A stretch of DNA of 50,471 nt from Spirosoma endophyticum (GCF_900112365.1 NZ_FOLQ01000029.1:1-50471); one strand, 5' to 3'; shown: positions 25,401 through 33,131, counted from the stretch's first letter. A program made the numbers and translations. Notes: a model not told the origin generated them from the sequence alone.

Positions 25401-25847
25401 TTTGGAGTCGGCAGCCAGCGTTACGTTGATGGCCGTCTGGTCGCCAACCGGAATTTCCTGAGAGACATAGCCCAGAAATGAAAAAATCAGCGTGCTTTCT
25501 TTGGACGGTACGTTGATGGTGTAATTTCCTTCGGCATTCGTGGTGGTGCCAACGGTGGTGCCCTTTATGGAAATATTGACGCCCGGCAACGCCAATCGGT
25601 CTTCCTGAGCCGTAACTTTCCCTTTGATGACGATGGCGGCCGGAACGCTGGACATTCCTGAAGCATCGATTCGGTAAGTGACCTTAGTGGGTACACTACT
25701 ACGTTCATTTTTGGCAACGATGTCGCTGGGGTCTCCTTTTTCAACCAGCCGGTTCTGAGCCCTGACTGTCGTCACCATCGAAGCAGAGACCGCTAAATAG
25801 CCTAAGATCCGAATTCTGTTTTGTAATGATAATCTCATTGCTCTCAA
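22482..25847 (-). CDS. SusC/RagA family TonB-linked outer membrane protein
   Basis: A 1,121-residue TonB-dependent transporter. It has a signal peptide (LGYLAVSASMVTTVRAQ), a carboxypeptidase-regulatory-like domain (about 74-150, VIKGKVTAQEDRLALPGVNI and GTTTNAEGNYTINVP), a plug domain (about 155-290, with LNEVVVTALGF, the probable TonB-box region, and GLAGKAAGVLI), then a 22-stranded barrel ending in RSLVFSLKINY with a terminal aromatic. No STN domain precedes the plug, so direct signalling to a FecR partner is not expected from this domain set. A start at residue 4 (MRLSLQN) is equally possible. It is followed by susD and preceded by a short FecR-like gene. Confidence 0.94.
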   Translation of the reverse strand: MRAMRLSLQNRIRILGYLAVSASMVTTVRAQNRLVEKGDPSDIVAKNERSSVPTKVTYRIDASGMSSVPAAIVIKGKVTAQEDRLALPGVNISIKGTTVGTTTNAEGNYTINVPSKESTLIFSFLGYVSQEIPVGDQTAINVTLAADSKVLNEVVVTALGFKEEKDRMGSTLSTVKPEDIKRSGETGVINGLAGKAAGVLISRSTGDPGAGSYIQIRGQNTITGSNQPLIIIDGVPMSNSTSGDSRGGVAQQSRLNDINPEDIASMQILKGASAAGLWGSRAANGVIVITTKRGAADNKLNVSFSSTVSFDKVNVLHPLQEAYGQGSGGVYNPTTQYSWGDKIANRAGGDDVVNMNGARFESYQGKTFYPILTKNSRETYNEARKDAVFRTGTYYDNNVSLSGGNDKGNFYLSLGNLNQKGIFAGQSDYKRNSVRFNASRQLNDIIKASANANYIRTTSNRVQKGDNASGLYLGMLRSSPDFDSRYWKGSYFASPTAAAIRNRQRSYRNYLGASANPSYNDPLWTINELTNFSEVDRFIMNSEIVATPKDWFSITARAGMDTYNDRRVTNNPVSSVENSGAGAYDQRIISETEMNLDVIGRASKDFGENITSTLIVGFNINDRKYNLLGGTMNGFILEEAPPNFANSTAVNNFPFNTETHRRTARLYSTLNLGFYNQLFVNGSIASESGSTFGSASKSTFYYPSADVAWQFSQLPVFRGSALSFGKVRASFGIVGIQPEPYRNTTPYVTASFSSWATTLTSSGYGGAYVESATQGDPNLFPERKTEWEVGADLRFFKNKLTVGYTYYQNNIRDLLLQVSSAGSTGFSQKYTNAGSMENKGMEVDFNLNVLQKKDFNWNVFANWSKNKNRVTNLGGTEIVTFTAGALSTVAHVGDALSSFYGGVYQRNEDGSMNLTSTGFPKLGTTLGIVGDPNPDWRGGFGTNLSYKKLSLNVLFETFQGGDFYEGTRGVLVNFGTYADVGNEVTLAQDTYNYAGTLFKAGTTLRGNVTNYGGGPVLLDQSFYTSIGGHSGQLTEQFVRDGSWTRIREITLGYQLNTPGFRKKTKLESVSFAVTTRNPVLWTKVVGIDPETNVSGVGNARGVDYFNNPSTRSLVFSLKINY

Positions 25848-25989
25848 TCAGTTGGTTAGTTGCATTATTGACAAAAGCTCTTCTGGCGTCCCTTCGTAAA
25901 AAAGAGTGACTACTACGATGGTTAGTAAAAGAAAGTGGTATGATAAGCAGGCGTTTACAGAAATAGCCTCGCAGGATAAATCCAAAAAA

Positions 25990-26238
25990 TTACCAGAAAA
26001 TCAGGGATAGGGAAGCTGCTACGTTCAGCCATTGTGCCCAGGGTTGAAAGACACCAGCGTCTAAAAACCCAGTTTTCGTGTCCTCAGAGTTGTCTGCTTC
26101 CCGATCCATGTGGTCCTTCACCAACTCATCCAGCTCCCCCCGTTTGAGCAACTCCAGGAATACTTCCAGTTCCTGATCAGTTGCCTGATTGTTGAGATAG
26201 CGCTCAACTAAGGTTTCTTTAAATTGGCTCTCATCCAT
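25990..26238 (-). CDS. Truncated FecR-like anti-sigma factor (cytoplasmic part only)
   Basis: An 82-residue protein resembling the N-terminal cytoplasmic domain of FecR-family anti-sigma factors: YLNNQATDQELEVFLELLKRGELDELV, then PWAQWLNVAASLSLIFW, where the transmembrane helix starts and the frame stops. A full FecR has about 300-350 residues, with a FecR_C periplasmic domain. The bases after the stop do not continue FecR in another frame, so the rest has been deleted. It lies 142 bases upstream of susC, the usual anti-sigma position. It might still bind a sigma factor; the nearest ECF sigma gene is at 10126-10734. Confidence 0.65.
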   Translation of the reverse strand: MDESQFKETLVERYLNNQATDQELEVFLELLKRGELDELVKDHMDREADNSEDTKTGFLDAGVFQPWAQWLNVAASLSLIFW

Positions 26239-26484
26239 AGGTTATCCGTTAATTATCTAGAAGACAATCGAGCCGGCCGGGAGGGTACCCCCTTAACAGA
26301 TTTTTTTTGATCGTGGCTTTAAGAGTTACGTGTAACCAGACACGTATCAGATGAAGGGCAATACCAATTGCTTCGGTACAGGCTGACCGAAGTAGAGCGT
26401 TTTAGGATAGAGTAGACAATTCATCCACACCATCGGGATCAACGAAGTGTCTGTAAAAAAGAAAGCTATTAGGGGGTAGAGACC
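26239..26484. other. 246-base spacer upstream of the truncated anti-sigma gene
   Basis: Between the redox fusion gene and the FecR-like gene, on the same strand. It contains a T-run (26301-26310) and no open frame worth calling. It presumably holds the promoter of the FecR-susC-susD unit. No box was identified with confidence. Confidence 0.4.
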
Positions 26485-27921
26485 TTACGTTGTTTGTCGG
26501 TGCAGATACGCTTTAACGGCAAAGCTAGCCACTACGCCTTCACCCGTAGCCGCAGCAACCTGCGCAATAGCGCCTAACCGACAGTCGCCAGCAGCCAGGA
26601 TGCCGGGGACCGATGTCTCGACCGATCCAGGTCGGGTGCAGATAAATCCCTGCTCATTGAGGTCAATGGTTTTAGCCAGAAACCTGGTATTGGGGGTAAG
26701 CCCTACAAACAGAAAGACGCCATCAGCCTCAATCTCCATTACCTCGCCCGTGGCATTATCGGTCACCTGCAATGCCTTGAACGTACCCTGATCGTTACTG
26801 AGAAAGGCCGTTGGCGTTTGGTTCAGATACACCGCTACGTTCGTAAATTCGGCTAATTTTTCGGTGTAGGTTGTTGAGGCACTAAATTCCGGTTTGTAAT
26901 GAACAAACGAGACTTTTCGGCAAAAACGAGCCAGAAACATACCTTCCTCCAGCGCACTGTTGCCTCCGCCGATAACCAGAATCTCCCGATCCCGGTAGAA
27001 AGCCCCATCGCAGGTAGCACAGAAATGAATCCCCGCACCAATTAATTCGGACTCTCCCGGAATATTCAATTTCTTGTAGGTTGATCCTACCGCCACCACG
27101 ACTGAGCGGGCCGTAATGTCACCCATGTTCGTTTCGAGATGAAAAATTTCATTTTCGTGGGTGATTTTACGAACGTCGGCACCCAGTTTAATGTCTGATC
27201 CGTAGATTTGGGCCTGCTCGGCCATTTTATTCATCAGCTCCTTCCCGCTGATATCGATAAAGCCCGGATAGTTTTCGATTTTATCGGTCAACGAAGCATT
27301 CCCGCCGATGAGTCGTTTTTCAAGAATGATGGAGGAAAATTTATCCCGTTGTACGTAAATAGCTGTGGTTAGTCCAGTAGCCCCGCCCCCGATAATTGCT
27401 ACGTCATACAAATGCGACTGCGCTTCTTCGGTTATGCCGATCAGGTCTCTTAGAGTTCGGTTGTCCGGGTTAGCAAACGCCTGATCATCAATAAAAATAG
27501 TCGGGATAATTCGCTTGCCTTTATTCACCGTTTCGAGAACGGGGATTGACCAGGCATGCACGTCAATATTTATATACTGGTAATTAATGCCATTATCGCT
27601 CAGATATGCTTTTGCCCGATGGCAGTCCGGACACCAATCAGCCCCAAACAAACGAATGCGGGGTCGGCCGGGGTTGAGTCCGAGTAAGGCGGCAATCTGT
27701 TCATTGGTAGGATTTACGAATGATGTTTCGTTAATAAGCAACGTGGGCGTGAGCCGTTTACCCTCCTGCATCTTCTCCACCTGTATGGCGGCTTCCCGAT
27801 CAAGGTCAACATTTATGTAGGCGAAATCCAGCTGGTTCTCTTCCAGATAGTTTTTTACACGTTTGCTATCTTCACACCATTCCGCCTCGTACAGGGTCAG
27901 CGTTGTTTGGTCTATGATCAT
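26485..27921 (-). CDS. Glutaredoxin-glutaredoxin-thioredoxin reductase fusion protein
   Basis: A 478-residue redox protein with three parts. Residues 5-80 are a glutaredoxin-like domain with WCEDS (Cys16, no second Cys, so monothiol type). Residues 88-162 are a second such domain with WCPDC (Cys97 and Cys100, dithiol). Residues 170-478 are a thioredoxin reductase with FAD motif VAIIGGGATGL, redox pair CATC (Cys301 and Cys304), NADPH motif VIGGGNSALE, and the C-terminal FAD segment GILAAGDCR. Each Grx-like domain keeps the cis-Pro loop (LTPTLL and IIPTIF). The fusion probably reduces its own attached domains, passing electrons from NADPH via FAD to partner disulfides. Neighbours do not reveal its target. 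Confidence 0.9.
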   Translation of the reverse strand: MIIDQTTLTLYEAEWCEDSKRVKNYLEENQLDFAYINVDLDREAAIQVEKMQEGKRLTPTLLINETSFVNPTNEQIAALLGLNPGRPRIRLFGADWCPDCHRAKAYLSDNGINYQYINIDVHAWSIPVLETVNKGKRIIPTIFIDDQAFANPDNRTLRDLIGITEEAQSHLYDVAIIGGGATGLTTAIYVQRDKFSSIILEKRLIGGNASLTDKIENYPGFIDISGKELMNKMAEQAQIYGSDIKLGADVRKITHENEIFHLETNMGDITARSVVVAVGSTYKKLNIPGESELIGAGIHFCATCDGAFYRDREILVIGGGNSALEEGMFLARFCRKVSFVHYKPEFSASTTYTEKLAEFTNVAVYLNQTPTAFLSNDQGTFKALQVTDNATGEVMEIEADGVFLFVGLTPNTRFLAKTIDLNEQGFICTRPGSVETSVPGILAAGDCRLGAIAQVAAATGEGVVASFAVKAYLHRQTT

Positions 27922-28011
27922 TAGTTCAGAAAATGGTCAGGGAAATCAGCATCAAGATAGCATCTTCATCCCAGAAACGGAGCAATACGGTTAGAAAAGT
28001 ATAAAACAAAC

Positions 28012-28044
28012 AAAGCCCGGTTGCGACTAACGCAACCGGGCTTT
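28012..28044. terminator. Bidirectional rho-independent terminator after sdhB
   Basis: AAAGCCCGGTTGCG (28012-28025) pairs perfectly with CGCAACCGGGCTTT (28031-28044) around a 5-base loop. It lies 18 bases past the sdhB stop; on the minus strand T-rich sequence follows. Confidence 0.85.
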
Positions 28045-28061
28045 ATTCACTGTTTTTATTT

Positions 28062-28820
28062 TTACCCCTGAACGTTATCCGAAGCCAGTTTGGCGCCCAG
28101 GTATTCGCGGTTCATGCGGGCGATGTGATCAAGCGATATCGACTTGGGACACTCGACAGAACAAGCTCCTGTAAACGAGCAAGCTCCGAAACCTTCGGCG
28201 TCCATTTGCGCGACCATACGTTCAGCCCGCTCTCTGTGCTCGGCCTGCCCTTGCGGCAGAATAGCCAATTGGGAGACTTTTGCCGATACAAACAGCATAG
28301 CCGACGCATTTTTGCAGGCCGCTACACAAGCTCCGCAGCCAATGCAGGCAGCCGCATCCATGGCTTCATCGGCAATGCTACGTGGAATAAGAATTTCGTT
28401 CGCGTCGGGAGCTGAACCGGTATTGACCGATACGTAGCCACCCGCCTGGATAATCCGGTCGAAAGCCAGGCGATCGACCATCAAATCTTTAATAACCGGG
28501 AAAGCCCGTGCACGCCAGGGTTCAACGACAATCGTGTCGCCATCGTTGAACGAGCGCATGTGAAGTTGGCAGGTAGTAGCACCCGTTTGCGGACCGTGTG
28601 GCCGACCATTGATGTACATCGAACACGTACCGCAAATACCTTCCCGGCAGTCGTGGTCGAAGGTTACGGGATCTTCGCCTTTTCGGGTTAGAGAATCATT
28701 CAGCACATCGAACATCTCCAAAAAGGACATATCCTCTGAGACGTTATCCAGTTGATAGTCAACCAGCTTCCCCTCAGTATTCGTATTTTTTTGTCTCCAG
28801 ACTTTGAGTGTAATCTTCAT
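28062..28820 (-). CDS. sdhB: Succinate dehydrogenase/fumarate reductase iron-sulfur subunit
   Basis: SdhB carries the [2Fe-2S], [4Fe-4S] and [3Fe-4S] clusters that pass electrons from SdhA to quinone at SdhC. The ATG at 28820 (MKITLKVWRQKN) is chosen; an upstream frame extension to 28853 lacks family similarity. The [2Fe-2S] ligands are in CREGICGTCSMYINGRPHG; the other clusters use CIGCGACVAACKNASA and CSFTGACSVECPKSI. The 252 residues match the Bacteroidota B-type subunit. It is the last gene of sdhC-sdhA-sdhB and is followed by a strong terminator. Confidence 0.96.
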   Translation of the reverse strand: MKITLKVWRQKNTNTEGKLVDYQLDNVSEDMSFLEMFDVLNDSLTRKGEDPVTFDHDCREGICGTCSMYINGRPHGPQTGATTCQLHMRSFNDGDTIVVEPWRARAFPVIKDLMVDRLAFDRIIQAGGYVSVNTGSAPDANEILIPRSIADEAMDAAACIGCGACVAACKNASAMLFVSAKVSQLAILPQGQAEHRERAERMVAQMDAEGFGACSFTGACSVECPKSISLDHIARMNREYLGAKLASDNVQG

Positions 28821-28899
28821 ACTTGTCGTCGTTCGTCGACAGTCGCTGGTCAATAGTGCCCTGTTACTGACAGTTATCGACTAACGACTTTGACTACTG

Positions 28900-30837
28900 T
28901 TATTTATAACTCCGCTGTGTCAGTTTCACGTTCTCGAATTCCAGCATTTCTTTGTTGAGCAGTTCAGGATTTCCTTCACCCTGATACTCCCAAGCTGCTA
29001 CGTAGGCGTAATGTTCGTCATCGCGAAGGGCTTCACCGTCCGGGGTCTGGTATTCCTCACGGAAGTGACCACCACATGATTCGTTCCGATTGAGCGCATC
29101 ATCGACCATAAGTTCACCTAACTCGATGAAATCAGCTACGCGGCCTGCCTGCTCCAATGCCTGATTCATTTCCTCGGCATCACCCATAATTTTGGCATTA
29201 GACCAGAACTCTTTTTTCAGCGCCTGAATCTTCTGTTTGGCGAGTTGGAGTCCTTCTGCATTTCTTGCCATACCGCAGTATTCCCACATAATATGACCTA
29301 GTTCTTTATGCAGGTCATCAACTGGACGAGTGCCTTTTATAGACATCATCCTATTAATCTGAGCCTGAACTTTCTGCTCCGTTTCTTTGAAGGCAGGCGA
29401 ATCGACCGGAATTTTGTCAGCCGGACCAATGGTTGCCAGATAATCGCCAACCGTATAGGGAATGACAAAATAACCATCGGCCAACCCCTGCATTAATGCC
29501 GACGCGCCTAAGCGGTTGGCACCATGGTCAGAAAAGTTAGCTTCACCAAGCGCATATAAACCAGGAACAGTGGTCATGAGGTTGTAATCGACCCACAAGC
29601 CACCCATCGTATAGTGAACAGCGGGGTAGATCATCATCGGCGTTTCGTAAGGATTTTCGCCGGTGATCTTTTCATACATTTCGAACAGGTTACCATATTT
29701 GGCTTCGATCACTTTCTGACCGTCACGCTTGATCGCATCGGCAAAATCCAGATATACCGCTAAACCGGTTTTACTAACACCCCGACCTTCGTCGCACATA
29801 TTCTTGGCGTTTCGAGACGCTACGTCCCGGGGAACCAAATTGCCAAATGCCGGATAGCGACGCTCCAGGAAATAGTCACGAGCGTCTTCGGCAAGATCCG
29901 TAGCTTTTAGCTGGCCTTTCTGAATTTTCTGCGCGTCTTCTTTCGACTTCGGTGCCCATACGCGGCCATCGTTCCGCAACGACTCCGACATCAGCGTCAG
30001 TTTCGACTGGTAGTGGCCCGATACAGGAATGCAGGTTGGGTGAATCTGCGTGAAGCAAGGATTACCAAATACAGCACCTTTTTTGTGCGCCCGCCAGGCT
30101 GCCGTTACGTTACATCCCATCGCATTGGTCGAGAGGTAAAATACGTTGCCATAGCCGCCCGTACAAAGCAGCACAGCATGGGCCGAATGCGATTCTATTT
30201 TCCCCGTAATCAGGTTGCGGGTAACAATGCCCCGCGCCTTACCACCCTCAACCACCAGGTCGAGCATTTCGGTACGGGTATACAATTTCACTTTGCCGTT
30301 AGCTACCTGACGGCTTAAAGCTGAATAAGCCCCCAGCAACAACTGCTGCCCCGTTTGACCACGGGCGTAAAACGTTCGTGATACCTGCGCTCCACCAAAC
30401 GAGCGGTTTGCCAACGTACCGCCATATTCCCGGGCGAATGGAACACCCTGTGCTACACACTGGTCAATGATATTGACACTGACTTCGGCCAGCCGGTGAA
30501 CATTACCTTCGCGGGCGCGGTAATCACCCCCTTTGATGGTATCGTAGAATAACCGGAACACGCTGTCGCCGTCGTTCTGATAGTTTTTAGCGGCATTGAT
30601 TCCCCCCTGGGCAGCAATGGAGTGCGCCCGACGGGGACTATCCTGGTAGCAAAATGCTTTAACGTTGTAGCCCAGCTCCGCCAATGATGCAGCCGCCGAT
30701 GCACCAGCCAGACCGGTACCTACCACGATAACATCATATTTACGCTTGTTCGCTGGATTGACCAGCTTCAAGGCGAATTTTTGCCGTGCCCATTTTTCGG
30801 CTAAAGGACCCTCGGGGATTTTAGATTCCAGTTTCAT
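28900..30837 (-). CDS. sdhA: Succinate dehydrogenase flavoprotein subunit
   Basis: SdhA oxidises succinate to fumarate with covalently bound FAD, on the cytoplasmic face of the inner membrane. The 645-residue length fits the Bacteroidota B-type enzyme. Motifs are VVGTGLAGASAAASLAELGY (FAD), RAHSIAAQGGINAAKNYQNDGDS (with the FAD-linking His), HPTCIPVSGHY (active-site His), RDVASRNAKNMCDEGRG and the second FAD segment GLYALGEANFSDHGANRLGASALMQGLADG. It follows sdhC with a spacer holding an inverted repeat and precedes sdhB by 79 bases. Confidence 0.97.
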   Translation of the reverse strand: MKLESKIPEGPLAEKWARQKFALKLVNPANKRKYDVIVVGTGLAGASAAASLAELGYNVKAFCYQDSPRRAHSIAAQGGINAAKNYQNDGDSVFRLFYDTIKGGDYRAREGNVHRLAEVSVNIIDQCVAQGVPFAREYGGTLANRSFGGAQVSRTFYARGQTGQQLLLGAYSALSRQVANGKVKLYTRTEMLDLVVEGGKARGIVTRNLITGKIESHSAHAVLLCTGGYGNVFYLSTNAMGCNVTAAWRAHKKGAVFGNPCFTQIHPTCIPVSGHYQSKLTLMSESLRNDGRVWAPKSKEDAQKIQKGQLKATDLAEDARDYFLERRYPAFGNLVPRDVASRNAKNMCDEGRGVSKTGLAVYLDFADAIKRDGQKVIEAKYGNLFEMYEKITGENPYETPMMIYPAVHYTMGGLWVDYNLMTTVPGLYALGEANFSDHGANRLGASALMQGLADGYFVIPYTVGDYLATIGPADKIPVDSPAFKETEQKVQAQINRMMSIKGTRPVDDLHKELGHIMWEYCGMARNAEGLQLAKQKIQALKKEFWSNAKIMGDAEEMNQALEQAGRVADFIELGELMVDDALNRNESCGGHFREEYQTPDGEALRDDEHYAYVAAWEYQGEGNPELLNKEMLEFENVKLTQRSYK

Positions 30838-30840
30838 GCT

Positions 30841-30938
30841 TTAAAGAGCGAAAGACTGAAAGAGTGAAGAAGCGAACGAGCGGTGAAGATGTATTTAGTA
30901 GTACATTCTTTCACTCATTTGCTCTTTCATTCTTTAAA
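30841..30938. repeat. Inverted repeat between sdhC and sdhA
   Basis: AAAGAGCGAAAGACTGAAAG near 30841-30860 and the related inverse near 30908-30938 (TTCTTTCACTCATTTGCTCT-type) form imperfect arms around about 45 bases. They share GAGCGAAAGAGTGAA-type sequence with the repeats at 341-406 and 881-992. Its 3' end overlaps the last codons of sdhC. Confidence 0.5.
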
Positions 30939-31629
30939 TAATGTGATGAACCTGTAAATACACGTAAATCGGCATTGCCGCAAAAGCTGCCGGAATAAGG
31001 ACAGCAAAGAAAACTTTACCCACAAACTCAATTACCGGCGTGTATTTTTTATGACGAACGCCAATAGTTTGAAAACCACTCTGAAAGCCGTGCGCCAGGT
31101 GAAACCCGATGGCAACCATGCAGATAACGTATAATGTTACGTACCACAGCTCACCGAAGGCCACCTTCACGACAGCATACAAATCTTTGTACTGCTTACC
31201 ATCGTATTCGGCCATTGGCACCGCGCCAAAGTGCATTTCATACCAGAACGTGCGCATATGAATGATGATAAAGAGCAATAGAATTGTGCCAAGTATCCCC
31301 ATGTTACGCGACGACCATGGACTATTTGCTTCGGGCTTGCTATAGGCATACTTAACCGGGCGCGACGCCTGATTATGCCGGGTAAGAATAAAAGCCATCA
31401 GCGCATGTACCAGAATGGAGGTATAGAGCAGGTACGAAACGGTCATGATAAGCGGATTATGGGTCATGAAGTACGTATACTCATTGAAAGCCCGTCCGCC
31501 GTCGCCCTTGAACAGCTGGAGATTACCAGCCATATGAACGATCAAAAAAGAACATAGAAACAGTCCCGTCAGCGACATTATTACTTTGCGACCAAGGGAG
31601 CTGGAGAGTGTTTGTGTTACCCAAGCCAT
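30934..31629 (-). CDS. sdhC: Succinate dehydrogenase cytochrome b subunit
   Basis: A 231-residue membrane anchor of the b558 type, with five predicted helices: about 15-35 (SLTGLFLCSFLIVHMAGN), 60-85, 105-125 (ILGTILLLFIIIHMRTFW), 155-180 and 205-228. His residues in IVHMAGN, LVHALMA, IIHMR and FHLAHGFQSGF are candidates for the axial ligands of two b haems. One subunit replaces the SdhC/SdhD pair in this class. It is first in the sdhCAB operon, whose likely promoter is at 31692-31722. In such B-type enzymes quinone reduction occurs near this subunit. Confidence 0.95.
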   Translation of the reverse strand: MAWVTQTLSSSLGRKVIMSLTGLFLCSFLIVHMAGNLQLFKGDGGRAFNEYTYFMTHNPLIMTVSYLLYTSILVHALMAFILTRHNQASRPVKYAYSKPEANSPWSSRNMGILGTILLLFIIIHMRTFWYEMHFGAVPMAEYDGKQYKDLYAVVKVAFGELWYVTLYVICMVAIGFHLAHGFQSGFQTIGVRHKKYTPVIEFVGKVFFAVLIPAAFAAMPIYVYLQVHHII

Positions 31630-31691
31630 ACGGTGAACGACACGAAAATTAAGTGTAAACGATTGAAAAAAAGCCGGGTTAAACGGCGCAT

Positions 31692-31722
31692 CAAAGCTAA
31701 ATCACAAACGCCATGGAAACAA
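31692..31722 (-). promoter_or_regulatory. Probable promoter of sdhCAB
   Basis: On the minus strand TTG (31722-31720) is followed after 20 bases by TAGCTTTG (31699-31692), matching the Bacteroidota -33/-7 pattern TTG-N19-21-TAnnTTTG. It lies 63 bases upstream of the sdhC start. Confidence 0.5.
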
Positions 31723-31944
31723 GATTAAGGGGCATTATCCCCTGTTTTATAACTTATTTACAGCCGGTATAAACTATAGTCACGGGCTGATTTTGCAACA
31801 GTGTGTAGTAGCCGTTTGTTTCTTTGTTTATTCGTACTACGTAGCAGCATTGTGAAAAGGTAAGACTAGGCCACTTGTGATGGGCTATCATGATAACATA
31901 TTTTACTGAGAAAAAGTCGTTTAGTTGCCCGGAAGAATTTAAGA

Positions 31945-31976
31945 TTTGAACAACCATAATTCTCCCGCTATTTTCG
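31945..31976 (+). promoter_or_regulatory. Possible promoter of fabD
   Basis: TTTG at 31945-31948, a 20-base spacer and TATTTTCG at 31969-31976 (one base off TAnnTTTG) lie 37 bases before the fabD start. Spacing is right; the -7 box is imperfect. Confidence 0.4.
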
Positions 31977-32013
31977 CACCATCGACCGTTTTTTCTGTCA
32001 ATAGTATTTCCTT

Positions 32014-32889
32014 ATGAAAGCATACGTATTTCCCGGCCAGGGTTCCCAGTTTCGAGGCATGGGGCAAGATCTCTATCAACAGTCCCAAGCCGCCCGCCAA
32101 TTATTTGACAAGGCAAATGAAGTTCTGGGTTACAACCTGACCAATATCATGTTTGAAGGGTCTGATGAGGAACTCAAGCAGACAATTTATACTCAGCCAG
32201 CCGTTTTTCTACACGGTGTTGTTGTTGCGCTCACGACTGATTCATTCTCTCCCGACATGGTAGCGGGTCACTCACTCGGCGAGTTGGCTGCGTTAACTGC
32301 CGCCGGAGTTCTCTCATTTGAAGACGGCCTACGTCTGGCCTCCATCCGGGCAACCGCTATGCAGCGTGCCTGCGAACTGGCTCCGTCAACGATGGCGGCT
32401 GTACTGGGACTGGCTGATGAGATTATCGAGCGGGTATGTGCCCAGATTACGGAAGAGATTGTGGTACCCGCCAATTACAACTGTCCGGGTCAGGTCGTTA
32501 TTTCAGGAAGCGTTGCGGGCATCCAGCTGGCGGAGGAACGCTTAAAAGCAGCTGGTGCCAAGCGCGTAGTACCATTAGCGGTCAGTGGCGCCTTTCACTC
32601 CCCTTTTATGGAACCGGCACGTACTGAATTTGCAGAAGCCGTTCAGACAATGTCATTTGCTGCCCCCCGCTGCCCGGTTTATCAAAACGTGAACGCTCAG
32701 GCAACCACAGATCCAGAAACCATAAAAGCGAATATAATTGCACAACTAACCTCACCAGTACGTTGGACGCAATCCGTTGAGCAGATGGTGGCCGACGGTG
32801 CTACCGAGTTTTATGAATGTGGGCCGGGCAAAGTACTTCAGGGGTTAATAAAAAAAATTAGCCAAACTACACCTGTTTCGGGCATATGA
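32014..32889 (+). CDS. fabD: Malonyl-CoA:ACP transacylase
   Basis: FabD moves malonyl from CoA to acyl carrier protein, supplying extender units for fatty-acid synthesis in the cytosol. The 291-residue protein has the N-terminal VFPGQGSQFRGMG, the nucleophile elbow GHSLGE with Ser87, an Arg-containing ASIRATAMQ, the catalytic His in SGAFHSPFM (about 195) and the C-terminal FYECGPGKVLQGLI. All are canonical. It stands alone; other fab genes are not adjacent. It is the last core gene before tRNA-Gln and the accessory island. Confidence 0.96.
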   Translation: MKAYVFPGQGSQFRGMGQDLYQQSQAARQLFDKANEVLGYNLTNIMFEGSDEELKQTIYTQPAVFLHGVVVALTTDSFSPDMVAGHSLGELAALTAAGVLSFEDGLRLASIRATAMQRACELAPSTMAAVLGLADEIIERVCAQITEEIVVPANYNCPGQVVISGSVAGIQLAEERLKAAGAKRVVPLAVSGAFHSPFMEPARTEFAEAVQTMSFAAPRCPVYQNVNAQATTDPETIKANIIAQLTSPVRWTQSVEQMVADGATEFYECGPGKVLQGLIKKISQTTPVSGI

Positions 32890-32964
32890 CCAATAGATAG
32901 GCTCTTGTAAATCAGTGGCTAAATTATTAATCGGTCCGAAAAAGCCATTTTTTTTAAGGATGTA

Positions 32965-32997
32965 TTTGTTTTTGACGCCCGGCAAACATTATCTTTG
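32965..32997 (+). promoter_or_regulatory. Promoter of tRNA-Gln
   Basis: TTTG at 32965-32968, a 21-base spacer and TATCTTTG at 32990-32997 fit the Bacteroidota consensus. The -7 box ends 18 bases before the mature tRNA. Confidence 0.6.
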
Positions 32998-33015
32998 CAC
33001 TCGCAAATGCAAAAT

Positions 33016-33086
33016 AGCCCGATAGTATAAGGGTAGTACAACAGATTTTGGTTCTGTTTGTCTAGGTTCGAATCCTGGTCGGGCTA
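33016..33086 (+). tRNA. tRNA-Gln (anticodon UUG)
   Basis: The 71-base cloverleaf has a perfect 7-bp acceptor stem (AGCCCGA with TCGGGCT), D-stem GTAT/GTAC, anticodon stem ACAGA/TCTGT with loop TTTTGGT giving anticodon TTG, a 4-base variable loop, T-stem CTAGG/CCTGG with TTCGAAT loop, and discriminator A at 33086. CCA is not encoded (CAA follows). It marks the left border of an island of broken and mobile genes and is a plausible integration site, but no repeated copy of its 3' end was found in the window. Confidence 0.95.
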
Positions 33087-33092
33087 CAAGGT

Positions 33093-33131
33093 AAACGCTT
33101 AATTGACTAAATATCAGTCGATTAAGCGTTT
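33093..33131 (+). terminator. Terminator hairpin after tRNA-Gln
   Basis: AAACGCTTAAT at 33093-33103 pairs with ATTAAGCGTTT at 33121-33131, with partial inner pairing (TGAC and GTCG). T residues end the right arm. It begins 7 bases past the tRNA. Confidence 0.65.

Noticed and set aside
31754..31957. 67-codon minus-strand frame between sdhC and fabD
   Set aside because: Overlaps the likely fabD promoter, shows no family pattern; not reported as a gene.
33016..33086. tRNA-Gln as a proven attachment site
   Set aside because: No second copy of the tRNA 3' end was found up to 50471, and no intact integrase is present, so only a possible role is stated.
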